64,000 nt of DNA, taken from contig JAHENZ010000049.1 of NCBI GenBank assembly GCA_018609755.1, positions 1 through 64,000 of the forward strand. The letters are read 5' to 3'. The notes under the pieces were generated by a model. That model did no database searches. It saw only the letters and a program-made list of their open reading frames with translations, and had not been told where the DNA came from. A program made the translations under genes and the position numbers. Positions 52,957-62,780 of the stretch are shown piece by piece. This DNA is from Salinivenus sp. (GTDB taxonomy: Bacteria > Bacteroidota > Rhodothermia > Rhodothermales > Salinibacteraceae). Positions within the stretch are counted from its first letter, which is position 1. Each line of letters starts with the position of its first letter.

Positions 52957-53151
52957 TCGCTTGACGCTCTATCCGGTACAAAGTGGCCGGGTGGGTCCGC
53001 GGCTATGTTCAGAAACAGATGTGCGTTTGAGCACTGACGATCCACGATTGGAGTAATCAGTACTCTGTCAGGTATCTTCTTTGGGGATCGAAGCGAACTC
53101 AAAATCCCTAAGGCAGGTCGCTTCAAGCAGCAGTAAGCAGCACAGCATCCC

Positions 53152-53928
53152 TCAACGTTCCGAATTTGGGCCCAAGGCCGGACGGCTCAACACCCAATGC
53201 ACCCGGTAGCTCTCGTCGTGCGCCGGATCGGTCGTGAACGCATCATACGACGCGTCAATCGTTAGGGGGGATTTTTCAATCAGGGATTGGACCTCATGCC
53301 GAGAATAGGCTCGCTGGACGTGCCGCTCCGTCCAGTGCTCTCCGTTGACGGTGAGCTCAAAGATTGTCTCGTGGCGGCGCGTCTCCGGATCGTATCGGTT
53401 TTCTCGTACGAACGAGAAGTCGTCCGTAGCTCCTTCGTCCACGAACCGACTGTGATTCGCCTTGGAGTTGGCCGGGGTGCTCTGATCAACAATCGCGATC
53501 CCGCCTGGACGGAGGAGCTGGTGAATCCGTTTCAACAGCGCCTGCACGTCGGTAGTGTCGAGTAGGTAATTCAACCCGTCGTAGACGAGAATGACGGCGT
53601 CGACGGGGGATTGAAGGTCCAGCCCGTCGAGCGAGACGGTCGTGAAGTCTGCCTGCATGCAGCGGATGGGAGCCGCGTCGGGGAGTTTGTCCCGCGCTCG
53701 CTCCAGCATGGGCTCGGATCCATCGGTGAGCAGGTAGCGGTACTCCCCAAGGGGCTGAAGCCGACGGGCCAGCGAGCCGGTCCCCCCTCCCAGCTCCACC
53801 ACCGTCTCGATCTCCCCCTCGTGCTCTCGAAGGAGGTGGAAGAGATAGGTCGCCCACGCGTCGTAGTCTACGTGCCGCATCACGAAATCGTACCCAGCGG
53901 CGAGGACGCTGTAGGGCTCCGCAGACAT
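53152..53928 (-). CDS. Class I SAM-dependent methyltransferase
   Basis: 258 residues. It starts AEPYSVLAAGYDFVMRHVDYDAWATYL, then motif I VVELGGGTGSLARRL, motif II LTDGSEPMLERARDKL and VDAVILVYDGLNYLLDTTDVQALLKRIHQLLRPGGIAIVD. This is the ubiE/small-molecule methyltransferase type. The acceptor is unknown. It lies downstream of pdxA, on the same strand and 41 bases away. Confidence 0.82.
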   Translation of the reverse strand: MSAEPYSVLAAGYDFVMRHVDYDAWATYLFHLLREHEGEIETVVELGGGTGSLARRLQPLGEYRYLLTDGSEPMLERARDKLPDAAPIRCMQADFTTVSLDGLDLQSPVDAVILVYDGLNYLLDTTDVQALLKRIHQLLRPGGIAIVDQSTPANSKANHSRFVDEGATDDFSFVRENRYDPETRRHETIFELTVNGEHWTERHVQRAYSRHEVQSLIEKSPLTIDASYDAFTTDPAHDESYRVHWVLSRPALGPNSER

Positions 53929-53969
53929 GAATTAAGAAGGCGGGGACGAAAAGCCAATGACACGCGGAT

Positions 53970-55040
53970 CTACGCGGCGGTCTCGGTTTGCTGTTGTCGA
54001 TGCCGTGCAACTGCAACCGCCAACTCCAGGGCACTGCGCATGCTTCCGGGCAGGGCCATGCCCTTTCCGGCAATCCCGTGCGCCGTGCCGTGATCGGGGG
54101 ACGTGCGCACGATGGGTAGACCTGCCGTGTAGTTGACGCCGTGATCGAACGCGAGCGCCTTGAACGGCACAAGGCCCTGATCGTGGTACATCGCTAAGAC
54201 CGCGTCGAAGTCCGCATCCAGTTGGGTGGCGAAATACCCGTCCGCGGCCATCGGCCCTTCGACCCGAAAGCCTTCCTGACGGGCGGCCTCCAGGGCCGGG
54301 GAGATGACCTCATCTTCCTCTCCGCCGAACGCGCCGGCCTCGCCCGCATGGGGATTCAGGCCCAACACGGCAATTTTCGGGTCCTCGATCGCAAAGTCCT
54401 TTCGTAGCGATGCGTCTATCACGCGCAGTTTTTCGAGGATTGCTTCTTCTGTGACCAGTGCAGGCACCTCCGAGAGTGCCACGTGGCTGGTCACGAGTCC
54501 CACGCGTAGCCCCCCAGCCACCATCATCATGGTGGGTTTCGCACTGCCGGTCCGTTCAGCAATAAATTCGGTGTGTCCCGGCACATTGTACCCAGCCTTA
54601 TTAATGGCCGCTTTCGAAATGGGAGCCGTGGCCATCGCATCCACCGCTCCGCTCTGACAGGCATCCACGGCTCGTTCCACGGCCCGCATCGCCAACCGTC
54701 CGGCGGCGGCTGTCACCGCGCCGAAGGTGACCGGCGGCTCGTCCTCCTCGGCCACGTCCAGCAGCGCCACATCCCCGTGGGGCACCTCCTCGGGCACCTC
54801 GTCCACCACGTGGATGTCGAGGTCGGAAAACCCGAGGACGTCGGCGTGTACTCGGAGCACGTGCGCCGATCCCACGAGCACCGGCGTCATGGACGGCATG
54901 AGGCTCGGGTCGTGAAGACTCTTCAGGACGACCTCGGGCCCAATCCCGTTCGGGTCCCCCAACGTGATCGCCACGCGGGTGGGCGCCCCATTCGGGGCGG
55001 GCGGTTCAGGACGCTGAAACGTGGGACGTTGTATGCGCAT
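53970..55040 (-). CDS. pdxA: 4-hydroxythreonine-4-phosphate dehydrogenase
   Basis: 356 residues. VAITLGDPNGIGPEVVLKSL near the N-terminus, TEFIAERTG, VTSHVALSEVP, then LGLNPHAGEAGAFGGEE and the metal/substrate loop AMYHDQGLVPFKALAFDHGVNYTAGLPIVRTSPDHGTAHGIAG. It oxidises 4-phosphohydroxythreonine in vitamin B6 synthesis with NAD. The ATG at 55040 fits better than the TTG at 55061. It is in a minus-strand run after pepA. Confidence 0.94.
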   Translation of the reverse strand: MRIQRPTFQRPEPPAPNGAPTRVAITLGDPNGIGPEVVLKSLHDPSLMPSMTPVLVGSAHVLRVHADVLGFSDLDIHVVDEVPEEVPHGDVALLDVAEEDEPPVTFGAVTAAAGRLAMRAVERAVDACQSGAVDAMATAPISKAAINKAGYNVPGHTEFIAERTGSAKPTMMMVAGGLRVGLVTSHVALSEVPALVTEEAILEKLRVIDASLRKDFAIEDPKIAVLGLNPHAGEAGAFGGEEDEVISPALEAARQEGFRVEGPMAADGYFATQLDADFDAVLAMYHDQGLVPFKALAFDHGVNYTAGLPIVRTSPDHGTAHGIAGKGMALPGSMRSALELAVAVARHRQQQTETAA

Positions 55041-55095
55041 GGTGAATGCCGTCAAGTTCAATCAGAGAGAAGAGCAATAAATGATTTTGCAAGGG

Positions 55096-56601
55096 TCATG
55101 CCGGTGTGTGGGTTGCACCGTAGGTCTCAAGATAATCTGCAAGGAGGCGCACTCCAAATCCCGTTCCTCCTTTCGGCGCGTACCCACTGGGTTCGTCCAA
55201 AAAGGCAGGTCCGGCGACGTCCAGATGCAGCCAGGGCGCCTCAACAAAGTGCTCCAGGAATTTGCCGGCGGTGATGGCCCCTGCTGCCGATCCGCCCACA
55301 TTCGTGAGGTCGGCGACAGTGCTGTCGAGGAGCTCCTTGTACTCCTCGAACATGGGCAAGGGATGCACGCGCTCCCCGGTTCGCTCCCCCGCCCGTTGAA
55401 TGGCGTAGAGCCGCTCGGCCGCCGCATCGGTTTCACTCGCCATGACGCCGGCCGCTTTGGTCCCCAGCGCCACGATGCAGGATCCGGTGAGAGTGGCTAC
55501 GTCCACCACAAGGGCGGGGTCGTACGTGGAGGACGCGTACGAGAGGGCGTCGGCCAGTAGGAGCCGTCCCTCCGCGTCGGTATTCATGACCTCAACGGTC
55601 GCACCCGAATGCATTTCGATGACGTCCCCCGGCACGTAGGCCTTGCGCCCCGGTCGGTTGTCGGTTGCGGGGAGAAGTCCGACCACGTTGAGGGGGACCT
55701 GCAGGTCGGCCAGCGCCTCGAACAGTCCTACGACCGCCGCCGCGCCGCCCATGTCGGACTTCATCTTGTCCATCGAGCCCTTCGTGTCTTTCAGCGAAAG
55801 ACCGCCGGTATCGAACATGACCCCTTTTCCAACGACGACGATGGGCCGTTCGTTGGGGGCGTCGTCCGGCTGCCAGCGCAGGAGGGAGAACGTAGGAGGA
55901 TCGAAGCTGCCCCGATTCACGGCCAGGAGACCGCCCATTCCTTCCTCTCGGATGCGATCTTCCCCCCACGTTTCGACGTCGTAGCCGTGCTTTGCCCCCG
56001 ACTCCGCCACGAGGCGAGCGAATGCCTCGGCCGTCTTGTCGTGGGGCGATCGGTTGACAAGGTCGCGCGCCGTGCCGGTCGCTTCAGCCAGCCGCCGGCC
56101 CCGCTCGGTGCCGGACCGAACGGCCGCTTCCTCGTGTTCGTCCACGTGAACGACAAACGAATCCGGACCCGAAAAGCCGTCATCCGTTTTGTAGCGCCGA
56201 TACTGATAGGCTCCCAGCACAAAGCCCTCGACGAGGGCCTGTGCCGTCGTGTCGTCGTCCATCCCCCCTTCTTCGGGAAGGAGGCACGCGACCGCTTCCG
56301 CCTCATGCGTGCGGGCCGTTTCACTTGCCGCGGCCATTCCCCGCCGCACCGCGTCGGCGTCGAGGTCTGCAGCCGCCCCCAGCCCGACGAACGCCGCCCG
56401 AGGAGCGACGGTCGTCTCCGGATATACCACTCGAACGTCTCCCTCTTTTCCCTCAAAGTCCGCTGCGGCCCTGGAAAGCGCTGCCCCAAGCCGGTTCGAA
56501 AGCGCATGAATGAGAGAGTCAGACAGGTCCTGCGTGACAGGAATCAGCAGGAGGTCGACGTCCAGGTCGACCGGAGCGTTCGATGTGGTCGAGACAGTCA
56601 T
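55096..56601 (-). CDS. pepA: Leucyl aminopeptidase (M17)
   Basis: 501 residues. The N-terminal domain is followed by the M17 active site: VVVGKGVMFDTGGLSLKDTKGSMDKMKSDMGGAAAV (catalytic Lys and metal ligands) and the signature NTDAEGRLLLADAL. A second metal region is in VDVATLTGSCIVALG. It removes N-terminal amino acids with two metal ions. The ATG at 56601 is chosen, as the upstream open frame is not family-like. It is the second of a nrnA-pepA-pdxA-methyltransferase run. Confidence 0.95.
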   Translation of the reverse strand: MTVSTTSNAPVDLDVDLLLIPVTQDLSDSLIHALSNRLGAALSRAAADFEGKEGDVRVVYPETTVAPRAAFVGLGAAADLDADAVRRGMAAASETARTHEAEAVACLLPEEGGMDDDTTAQALVEGFVLGAYQYRRYKTDDGFSGPDSFVVHVDEHEEAAVRSGTERGRRLAEATGTARDLVNRSPHDKTAEAFARLVAESGAKHGYDVETWGEDRIREEGMGGLLAVNRGSFDPPTFSLLRWQPDDAPNERPIVVVGKGVMFDTGGLSLKDTKGSMDKMKSDMGGAAAVVGLFEALADLQVPLNVVGLLPATDNRPGRKAYVPGDVIEMHSGATVEVMNTDAEGRLLLADALSYASSTYDPALVVDVATLTGSCIVALGTKAAGVMASETDAAAERLYAIQRAGERTGERVHPLPMFEEYKELLDSTVADLTNVGGSAAGAITAGKFLEHFVEAPWLHLDVAGPAFLDEPSGYAPKGGTGFGVRLLADYLETYGATHTPA

Positions 56602-56814
56602 CAATGGAGACAATCGAAAAGAGGAAGATGAACGGACCGGAGACCGCTTTGCACGTCCCTTCGACTCCAAGATCCGTGTGCAATGATCAGATTAATTGCC
56701 CGTTGTGATCCCGTCAACCCTCTTCCTTCTGAGTTGCGCCTGCTTCACACGCAACAAACAGAAGAACGAGCACTCCCAAACGTCCAATCCACAGACACAG
56801 AAATGAAGAAGCTT

Positions 56815-57882
56815 CTACTCGGACTTGCTTCCGAGGAGCGTTTCCAGATAGGCCTCATCCTCAGCCGAGAGCCCATCCTCCGCCGCATACGGATCCTCAA
56901 AGTCGATAAATCGAGGGGCAGCGTCAATGACATCCTCAATGGCCTCCTCAAAGGTAGGCCGTTTCACGTAGGCACCGGCGGCGTTGCGATGCCCTCCCCC
57001 ACCAAAGTTCCGGGCCCACTCGTCGACCCGTACGTCGGCTTCGGAGCGGAAGCTGATTTTGGAGCCGTCGTCCACCTCGGAAAAGAGGAGCGCAGCCTTC
57101 ACCCCTTCGATGGAAAGAACGTAATTTACGAAGCCCTGCTTGTCGTCCCAGCTTGCGCCGGTGTCCTCCACCATGCGTTGGGTCACGACGGAATAGCCGA
57201 GCTGGTCGTTATAGCGGAGCCGAATGCGGTTGAGCATACGCCCAAGCAGGCGCAGGCCCGGCATCGACTTCCGGTCGTAGATCGTCTCGTGGATGGGAGC
57301 AGGCTCGATGCCACCCCGTTCCAGAATGTCCGCGATGATGCGGTGGAGACGGGGCGTAACACTGCTATATCGAAACGACCCGGTATCGGTCATGATGGCG
57401 GTATAGAGGGCCGTCGCGATCTCGGCGTCGATCAGATCGGGGTCCGTCGCCTCGATCATTTCGTAAACCAGCTCGCCGGTGGCCGCCGCCGTATCGCGGA
57501 TAAACTCCACGTCGAACCATCCCTCCGGCTGGAGGTGGTGATCAATGAGCACGGTGGTGGCGGTGGCCTCCCGCACGAGACTCCCGAGCTTTCCAAGACG
57601 CTCTTCGCCGTTGGTGTCCAGGACAAAGACGACGTCTGCCTCCGCCAGTGCCTCCTGTTGGCCGAGGGAGCTGTCGTAAACCTCCACCTGTTGGCTTCCG
57701 GGCATCCAGTCAAGGTTGAATCCGACCTCGTCGCTGTTCACCATTGCGACGTGCTTCCCTAGCTTCTGCAGGAAGCGGGCCAGAGCAACCTGGGAGCCAA
57801 GAGCGTCCCCGTCCGGGCCGAGATGGGTCGTTACGAAAAATCGCTCGTTCTCCCGAACAAGCGTAAGGACTTCGTCGAGCAT
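56815..57882 (-). CDS. nrnA: DHH/DHHA1 phosphoesterase, NrnA-like
   Basis: 355 residues. DHH-type motifs: HLGPDGDALGS (20-30), VLDTN with Asp, DHH at 114-116 (VLIDHHLQPEGW), and the C-terminal GGGGHRNAAGAYV motif of DHHA1. NrnA homologues degrade nanoRNA and pAp. The length fits NrnA/bifunctional oligoribonuclease. It lies upstream of pepA with a 213-base gap. Confidence 0.88.
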   Translation of the reverse strand: MLDEVLTLVRENERFFVTTHLGPDGDALGSQVALARFLQKLGKHVAMVNSDEVGFNLDWMPGSQQVEVYDSSLGQQEALAEADVVFVLDTNGEERLGKLGSLVREATATTVLIDHHLQPEGWFDVEFIRDTAAATGELVYEMIEATDPDLIDAEIATALYTAIMTDTGSFRYSSVTPRLHRIIADILERGGIEPAPIHETIYDRKSMPGLRLLGRMLNRIRLRYNDQLGYSVVTQRMVEDTGASWDDKQGFVNYVLSIEGVKAALLFSEVDDGSKISFRSEADVRVDEWARNFGGGGHRNAAGAYVKRPTFEEAIEDVIDAAPRFIDFEDPYAAEDGLSAEDEAYLETLLGSKSE

Positions 57883-58011
57883 GCGTCACCGGCGCTCAAT
57901 GGGTCAGGGTGCCTAGAATAGCCTTCTCCATACGCGACGACGTTGCAATGGGTTCACGGAAATCCATTTTGACGCTCGCGAGCCGCAGGCCCGGCCCGTC
58001 AGAGGAAGAAA

Positions 58012-59172
58012 TTACCCTTCCACGTTCAGACCCGAGGCCGGCTGACAGGCCAGCGTTTCCAGCTCTGCCCCAAAGCGATCGGCATAGGCGTTTACCACGT
58101 TCTGGGCTTCTGCATTGCCGTACCCGGCGCGCGTCCACGCCATCGCCGCCCCGCCAAACCCGGCGCCCGTCAAGCGAGCCCCCAACACTCCCTCCTGCTC
58201 CTTGAGTCGATCCACGACAAAGTCTAGCGCCTCCGTGCTGTTCTCGTAGTCGACCCGTGAGCTCTCGTGGGATTCGAAAAGAAGTTGTCCCACAGCTTCT
58301 CGCTCGCCCGCCTCCAACAGCTCCACCACGCGCTCGGCCCGACGGTGCTCTGTCACCACGTGCCGTGCCCGCCGATAAAGCCGTTCCGGCAGGTCCGCCT
58401 GTACCGCCTCCAACTGTGCGGGCGTCACGTCCACGAGATGCTCTGCCTCACCCGGTCCCAGAAGCTCGCGCAACCGATCCCGAGCGGCCCGTGCCTCATC
58501 AAACCGTTCTTGATAGCCCGAGTCCGAGAGGGCGTGAGCCTGATGCGTCCGAAAGATCCAAAGCCCCGTCTCCGACGGAAAGGACACCGCAGATGTCTCT
58601 TCCGTTCGCGCGTCGAGCCGGACCAGACGGTCGGCCCCGCCCATCGCCACCACCGCCTGGTCCAACAGACCGCAGGGCACCCCTACGAACTCATTCTCGG
58701 CCCGCCGGGCCAGACGGGCCAGCTCGGCCCGTGTAAATCCGCCGCCGTACGCTGTACTCAACGCCGCTCCAGTGGCCAACTCCAGCGCCGCACTGGAGCT
58801 CAGCCCCGCACCGACCGGCAACGTGCTTTCAACCCAAAGGTCGAACCCCTCCGGCAATTCCAACCCCTCCGTCCGAAGTACCTCGACCATGCCGAGCACG
58901 TAATTGGCCCAGGCCTGCTCCCCGGACTGTCGCTCCACCCGATCGAGATCAAGCTCGAGGCTCGGAAGCGAGGCCTCGCTCTCCAGCCGGACCCCCCGGT
59001 CCGTCCGACGCCTGAGAACCACCTCTACCCGGCGATCAATCGTCGCCCCCAGAACCCAGCCGCCGTTGTAATCGGTGTGGTTGCCGATAAATTCCACTCG
59101 ACCGGGTGCCGTAGCGTGGACGGCGGACGCGTCGAGAGGCGTCGTTGCAGAGCGTTTCGAAGTGACGTCCAT
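58012..59172 (-). CDS. galK: Galactokinase
   Basis: 386 residues. All three GHMP motifs: GRVEFIGNHTDYNGG (24-38), LPVGAGLSSSAALELATGAAL, and GARLTGAGFGGAAM near the C-terminus. It phosphorylates galactose at C1. A beta-galactosidase gene lies 3.6 kb away, which could supply galactose. The ATG at 59172 is used (the TTG at 59178 precedes it). Confidence 0.94.
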   Translation of the reverse strand: MDVTSKRSATTPLDASAVHATAPGRVEFIGNHTDYNGGWVLGATIDRRVEVVLRRRTDRGVRLESEASLPSLELDLDRVERQSGEQAWANYVLGMVEVLRTEGLELPEGFDLWVESTLPVGAGLSSSAALELATGAALSTAYGGGFTRAELARLARRAENEFVGVPCGLLDQAVVAMGGADRLVRLDARTEETSAVSFPSETGLWIFRTHQAHALSDSGYQERFDEARAARDRLRELLGPGEAEHLVDVTPAQLEAVQADLPERLYRRARHVVTEHRRAERVVELLEAGEREAVGQLLFESHESSRVDYENSTEALDFVVDRLKEQEGVLGARLTGAGFGGAAMAWTRAGYGNAEAQNVVNAYADRFGAELETLACQPASGLNVEG

Positions 59173-59425
59173 GTGCAAAAAACTGTACTGCGAAAAAGGA
59201 GTGCCAATAGCATGCTTTAAAGAGGCACTATACGAGTCGTCCCTTTTCGTACCGCTTCAAAGTAGAAATGGATGACAAAAACCGATATATGAAATCGGTT
59301 TCACAACTGATACTATCAAAACTTTCGTCTGTTCAGTCGTCCCTAGTGCTCAGTCAAGATGACAATGTCGAGTGTCGAATCGTGCTCTGTCTCCGAAATC
59401 TGCTGTCGGTTACGACGTTACGGTT

Positions 59426-59511
59426 CCATAACCAGCGCTCAACCCGACACGGAGAACGTGACGCAGCACTAATGGTGCGTCAAGTTTTCCATGTCGAGTA
59501 TAGCGTTGATC
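59426..59511 (+). repeat. attC-like imperfect palindrome
   Basis: A 26-base arm CCCGACACGGAGAACGTGACGCAGC pairs with its inverse across a TAAT loop with few mismatches. The outer ends carry CCATAAC and GTTGATC, so AAC/GTT triplets oppose each other across a mismatched spacer. The size (86 bases) is normal for attC. It may instead be a simple hairpin repeat. Confidence 0.4.
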
Positions 59512-59702
59512 GACGGGTTGTATTCAGTCCATTGAACCAGCATTCAGATCAACGTGTCCAATTCGGTACCTGACACCTTCGGCTTGACTGACCACTAGAT
59601 TCGATACAAGAAGTGATCACGGTAAAACCACTGAACGAGCTTCACTGCGGACTCGGAAGCAGGCTTCCTGCCCCTTGTGCTCTTTCCTCTACGGACACCT
59701 TT

Positions 59703-59984
59703 TCAACGAAACCGAAAAACAGGCTCCACTCCGGCGCCGACGTTCGTCCCGACTCGGACCACTCCAGCTTGTCCAACTGTCGCCGGATTGGTTGACGGCG
59801 CCCGCATACCGCGGAGGGCAACAGTGGCCTCCCCAAGTGCATGGAGGCGAGGATAAGGATGGAGATTCTCCAAGAACAACAGTGTGCTCTCTCCTCGTTA
59901 TGCCTGCACGACCGGGGTTACTCCCACAGCCAGGAGAATACTCACTGCACAGAATCGCAGTATTTTGGAGCCAATCTGTTGCAT
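59703..59984 (-). pseudogene. Truncated, stop-interrupted outer-membrane protein remnant
   Basis: The ATG at 59984 opens a textbook signal peptide (MQQIGSKILRFCAVSILLAV..VQA), but a TAA follows at once. Past it, in the same frame, come ENLHPYPRLHALGEATVALRG, then STNPATVGQAG. This resembles the start of PorV/OmpP1-type barrels (LG.A.VA....A...NPA). A second stop ends the piece after ~64 more residues. No C-terminal barrel is seen. It reads as a gene fragment. Confidence 0.55.
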
Positions 59985-60092
59985 GGACCCGGGTATATGC
60001 TACTAACCTAATGATTGGCTGATCCTTAATAACAAATTTGAATCAGCAAAATCAGAAAGTAAAGCAGTCCACGGAATTCAGCAGCGAAGATT

Positions 60093-61640
60093 CTAGGGAT
60101 GCAACCGCCCAATCGTCCGCGGGAAGGGGATCGTTTCTCGAACGTGCTCGCGACCGGTGAGCCAGGAAATCGTTCGCTCCAGCCCCAGCCCAAAACCGCT
60201 GTGCGGTACGGAGCCGAATTTGCGAAGGTCGAGATACCAGTCGAACACCTCCTCCGGCAGATCGTGGGCCTCGATCTGTTCCTCTAGAAAGTCGAGATCC
60301 GTCGCCCGCTCCCCGCCGCCAATGATCTCGCCGTACCCTTCGGGCGCCAGCACGTCCACTCCCATCGCCAGACGGTCGTCGTCCGGATCGCGCTTCATGT
60401 AAAACGCCTTGATCTTCGCCGGAAAGCGGTGCACGATGAGCGGACGGTCGAAGTGCCAGGTGAGCACCGTCTCGTCGCTCCCGCCAAAGTCGCTGCCCCA
60501 CTCAAAGGTCTGAGCCGACTCTTTCCAATCCGGCAAGTTGCGCAGCGATTCCTCAATCTCGTCAATCCGCTTGTTAATCTCGATCTCGCGGGCGTCAATC
60601 TGTCGTTTGACGTGCTTCTTGGCCTGCCCTCGCCGTTTCTGATTCTCTTCCTTCTCCTCCCGGAGCTCCGCCTTCTCTTCACGAAGCCCCTCCATCCGCT
60701 CGTCGATCATCTCGGCGGTCTCGTCACTCTTCAAAATGTCGACGGCCTCGTCGTAGCTGATGCGCGGGAACGGGGTCTCCACTTGCTCCAGCACAGAAGT
60801 GTCTCGATCCAGCGCCTCCAGCTCGCGCTCGCAATTCTCCAGTACCGACTGCACGATGTGCGCCACAAAATCTTCGGCCAGTTGCATGTTCATCTCCAGA
60901 TCGTAGAACGCCATCTCCGGCTCAATCATCCAGAACTCGGTGAGGTGACGCCGGGTGTCGGACTTTTCGGCGCGGAACGTGGGGCCGAACGTGTAGACCT
61001 TGCCGTAGGCCATGGCCAGGGCCTCGGCGTGTAGCTGCCCGCTCTGGGTGAGGTAGGCTTTTCGGTCGTCAAAGTAGTCGAGTTCGAAAAGCGTGGAGGT
61101 TCCCTCCACCGCATTCCCGGTAAGAATCGGGGCGTCGGTCTGCAGAAAGCCGCGATCCTGGAAAAACTCGTGGACCGCCGTCACGACGCGGTTGCGGATG
61201 CGCATGACGGCCCACTGGCTTTCGCTGCGGAGCCAGAGGTGGCGGTGGTTCATTAGAAAGTCGATGCCGTGCTCTTTGGGAGTCACGGGGTAGTCGCCCG
61301 ACTCACCGATGCGCGCAATCGACTCCACCTGAAGCTCATAGCCGCCGGGTGCACGGTCGTCTTCACTCACGGTCCCGGTAATTTCGAGGGAGGCCTCCTG
61401 CCGAGCGTCGTCGGCCACGGTCCAGCTCTCCTCGTCCACCTCATCCTGTGCAGCCACGCACTGGACGAAGCCGGAGCCGTCGCGCAGGATGAGAAATTTG
61501 ATCCCTCCGCTCCCGCGCTTGTTGTGGAGCCAGCCTTTCAGCGTTATCGACTCGTCGACGTGGTCGGCAAAGTCTTCGATTCGGGTGAAGTCTTCGATCG
61601 GGCGATCCTCTTCGGAGGCGGGAGCGTCAGTCTCTGACAT
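60093..61640 (-). CDS. asnS: Asparaginyl-tRNA synthetase
   Basis: 515 residues, class IIb synthetase. An N-terminal OB-fold ([32 protein letters not shown]), motif 2 around [24 protein letters not shown], and motif 3 [23 protein letters not shown] strongly charged coiled-coil insertion of ~55 residues ([21 protein letters not shown]...[19 protein letters not shown]) lies in the middle of the catalytic domain. It charges tRNA-Asn. The ATG at 61640 is used. Confidence 0.94.
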   Translation of the reverse strand: MSETDAPASEEDRPIEDFTRIEDFADHVDESITLKGWLHNKRGSGGIKFLILRDGSGFVQCVAAQDEVDEESWTVADDARQEASLEITGTVSEDDRAPGGYELQVESIARIGESGDYPVTPKEHGIDFLMNHRHLWLRSESQWAVMRIRNRVVTAVHEFFQDRGFLQTDAPILTGNAVEGTSTLFELDYFDDRKAYLTQSGQLHAEALAMAYGKVYTFGPTFRAEKSDTRRHLTEFWMIEPEMAFYDLEMNMQLAEDFVAHIVQSVLENCERELEALDRDTSVLEQVETPFPRISYDEAVDILKSDETAEMIDERMEGLREEKAELREEKEENQKRRGQAKKHVKRQIDAREIEINKRIDEIEESLRNLPDWKESAQTFEWGSDFGGSDETVLTWHFDRPLIVHRFPAKIKAFYMKRDPDDDRLAMGVDVLAPEGYGEIIGGGERATDLDFLEEQIEAHDLPEEVFDWYLDLRKFGSVPHSGFGLGLERTISWLTGREHVRETIPFPRTIGRLHP

Positions 61641-61764
61641 GAGTGGCAGGGTGTCGAAATCACAAACAAGAGTAGTGCGCAAAGTCCAGTCGGTAGAAGC
61701 CCCCCTCCGTCATGGTGTTCCAGTTTTCCGGTTCCCGAAGCCCCTTACGATCAAATGGTTTTCG

Positions 61765-62634
61765 TCAAACCGAGACTACGTACCACAACCAGGGAACGAG
61801 GGGCCACCCCACGATCAGATCCAGCAGAAAAACCTGTCCGGGAGAAGACCCGGGACGGAGCGTCCACACCGCCCCCAGCATTGCTACGAGTCCCAGTGCA
61901 TCGACGAGGAGAAGATCGGGTGCCCCGAAACGAACGATCGCTGCTCCAGCGCCTGCCATGCCGAGGCCTAGCAGGATCGTCGAGGTGATTCGAAGGGAGT
62001 AAAGCGATCCCCCCGGCGTCCAGATTGCAAGCCCCGCCGCTGCATCCCCCTCCCGGTCGCCCCAGTCGGCCAGAAGAATGTTGGGAAGGATGAAGAGGAA
62101 GCGATACCCAAGCAGGGCAAACGTCCCCAGGCCGATCGAAGCCTCCTGCTCTAGTATTGGCAGGAGCGTCCCCCCTACGGCCCACGCTCCCGCCACCACC
62201 GCCGGTTTCACCATAGCCATCCGTTGGAGAGGACGCCCCCACTGCTCTCCCGGAAGCAGGTGGAGCACGACGGCACTACCCAGAGGAATCGTGGCCAGCA
62301 ACGTGTCTTTTTGCAATAACGGAACCGATACACACAAGGCCCCGAGGAGGATGCCCATTTCCACTCGAAGCCACCCTCGATGCGACTCCACCCATCGCCG
62401 TCGGTCGGGCCGATTGATGGCATCTTCTGGAGACGACGCAACGCCCCGGTCCAGGCCGTAGACGAGAGCTGTGCCGCAGAAGCCGGCGACGATCAGCGGG
62501 AGCGACACCGGGACGTCGAGAAGGGCCGACGTGCCCAGCATCAGCGCCCCGGCAATGCCGCCCACGGGCATCGGGTCGTGGTAGAGCGCCCGGACCACGG
62601 TCGTCAACGCGTGCCGAGAAAAGGGAAAAACCAC
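61765..62634 (-). CDS. UbiA-like integral membrane protein
   Basis: 289 residues from a GTG at 62634 (an ATG at 62571 is also possible). About eight helices. The segment ALVYGLDRGVASSPEDAINRPDRRRWVESH resembles the first Asp-rich loop of UbiA-type prenyltransferases, but spacing differs from NDxxDxxxD. A second Asp-rich loop (LLADWGDREGDAAAGL) is present. It is likely to transfer a prenyl group to an unknown aromatic acceptor, or to be a divergent family member. Confidence 0.65.
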   Translation of the reverse strand: MVFPFSRHALTTVVRALYHDPMPVGGIAGALMLGTSALLDVPVSLPLIVAGFCGTALVYGLDRGVASSPEDAINRPDRRRWVESHRGWLRVEMGILLGALCVSVPLLQKDTLLATIPLGSAVVLHLLPGEQWGRPLQRMAMVKPAVVAGAWAVGGTLLPILEQEASIGLGTFALLGYRFLFILPNILLADWGDREGDAAAGLAIWTPGGSLYSLRITSTILLGLGMAGAGAAIVRFGAPDLLLVDALGLVAMLGAVWTLRPGSSPGQVFLLDLIVGWPLVPWLWYVVSV

Positions 62635-62780
62635 GACAGATTAGACATCACCCTCAGGACTGAACAAGACTCGAACGGCTTTGCCCAACCGCCGGTCCGT
62701 CTGGAACGCCTCTTCGTGGACACTTTCTGAAATGCTCCATCTCAATGATCGACGGAGGGGCGTGGGCACACCCCGAATCC

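Larger units (their letters stand above)
59173..60092. other. Gene-poor gap between galK and asnS
   Basis: About 920 bases. Includes an attC-like imperfect palindrome (59426-59511) and a broken outer-membrane-protein gene (59703-59984), both listed separately. The rest contains short open frames with no recognisable content and is somewhat AT-richer than its neighbours. Confidence 0.5.
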
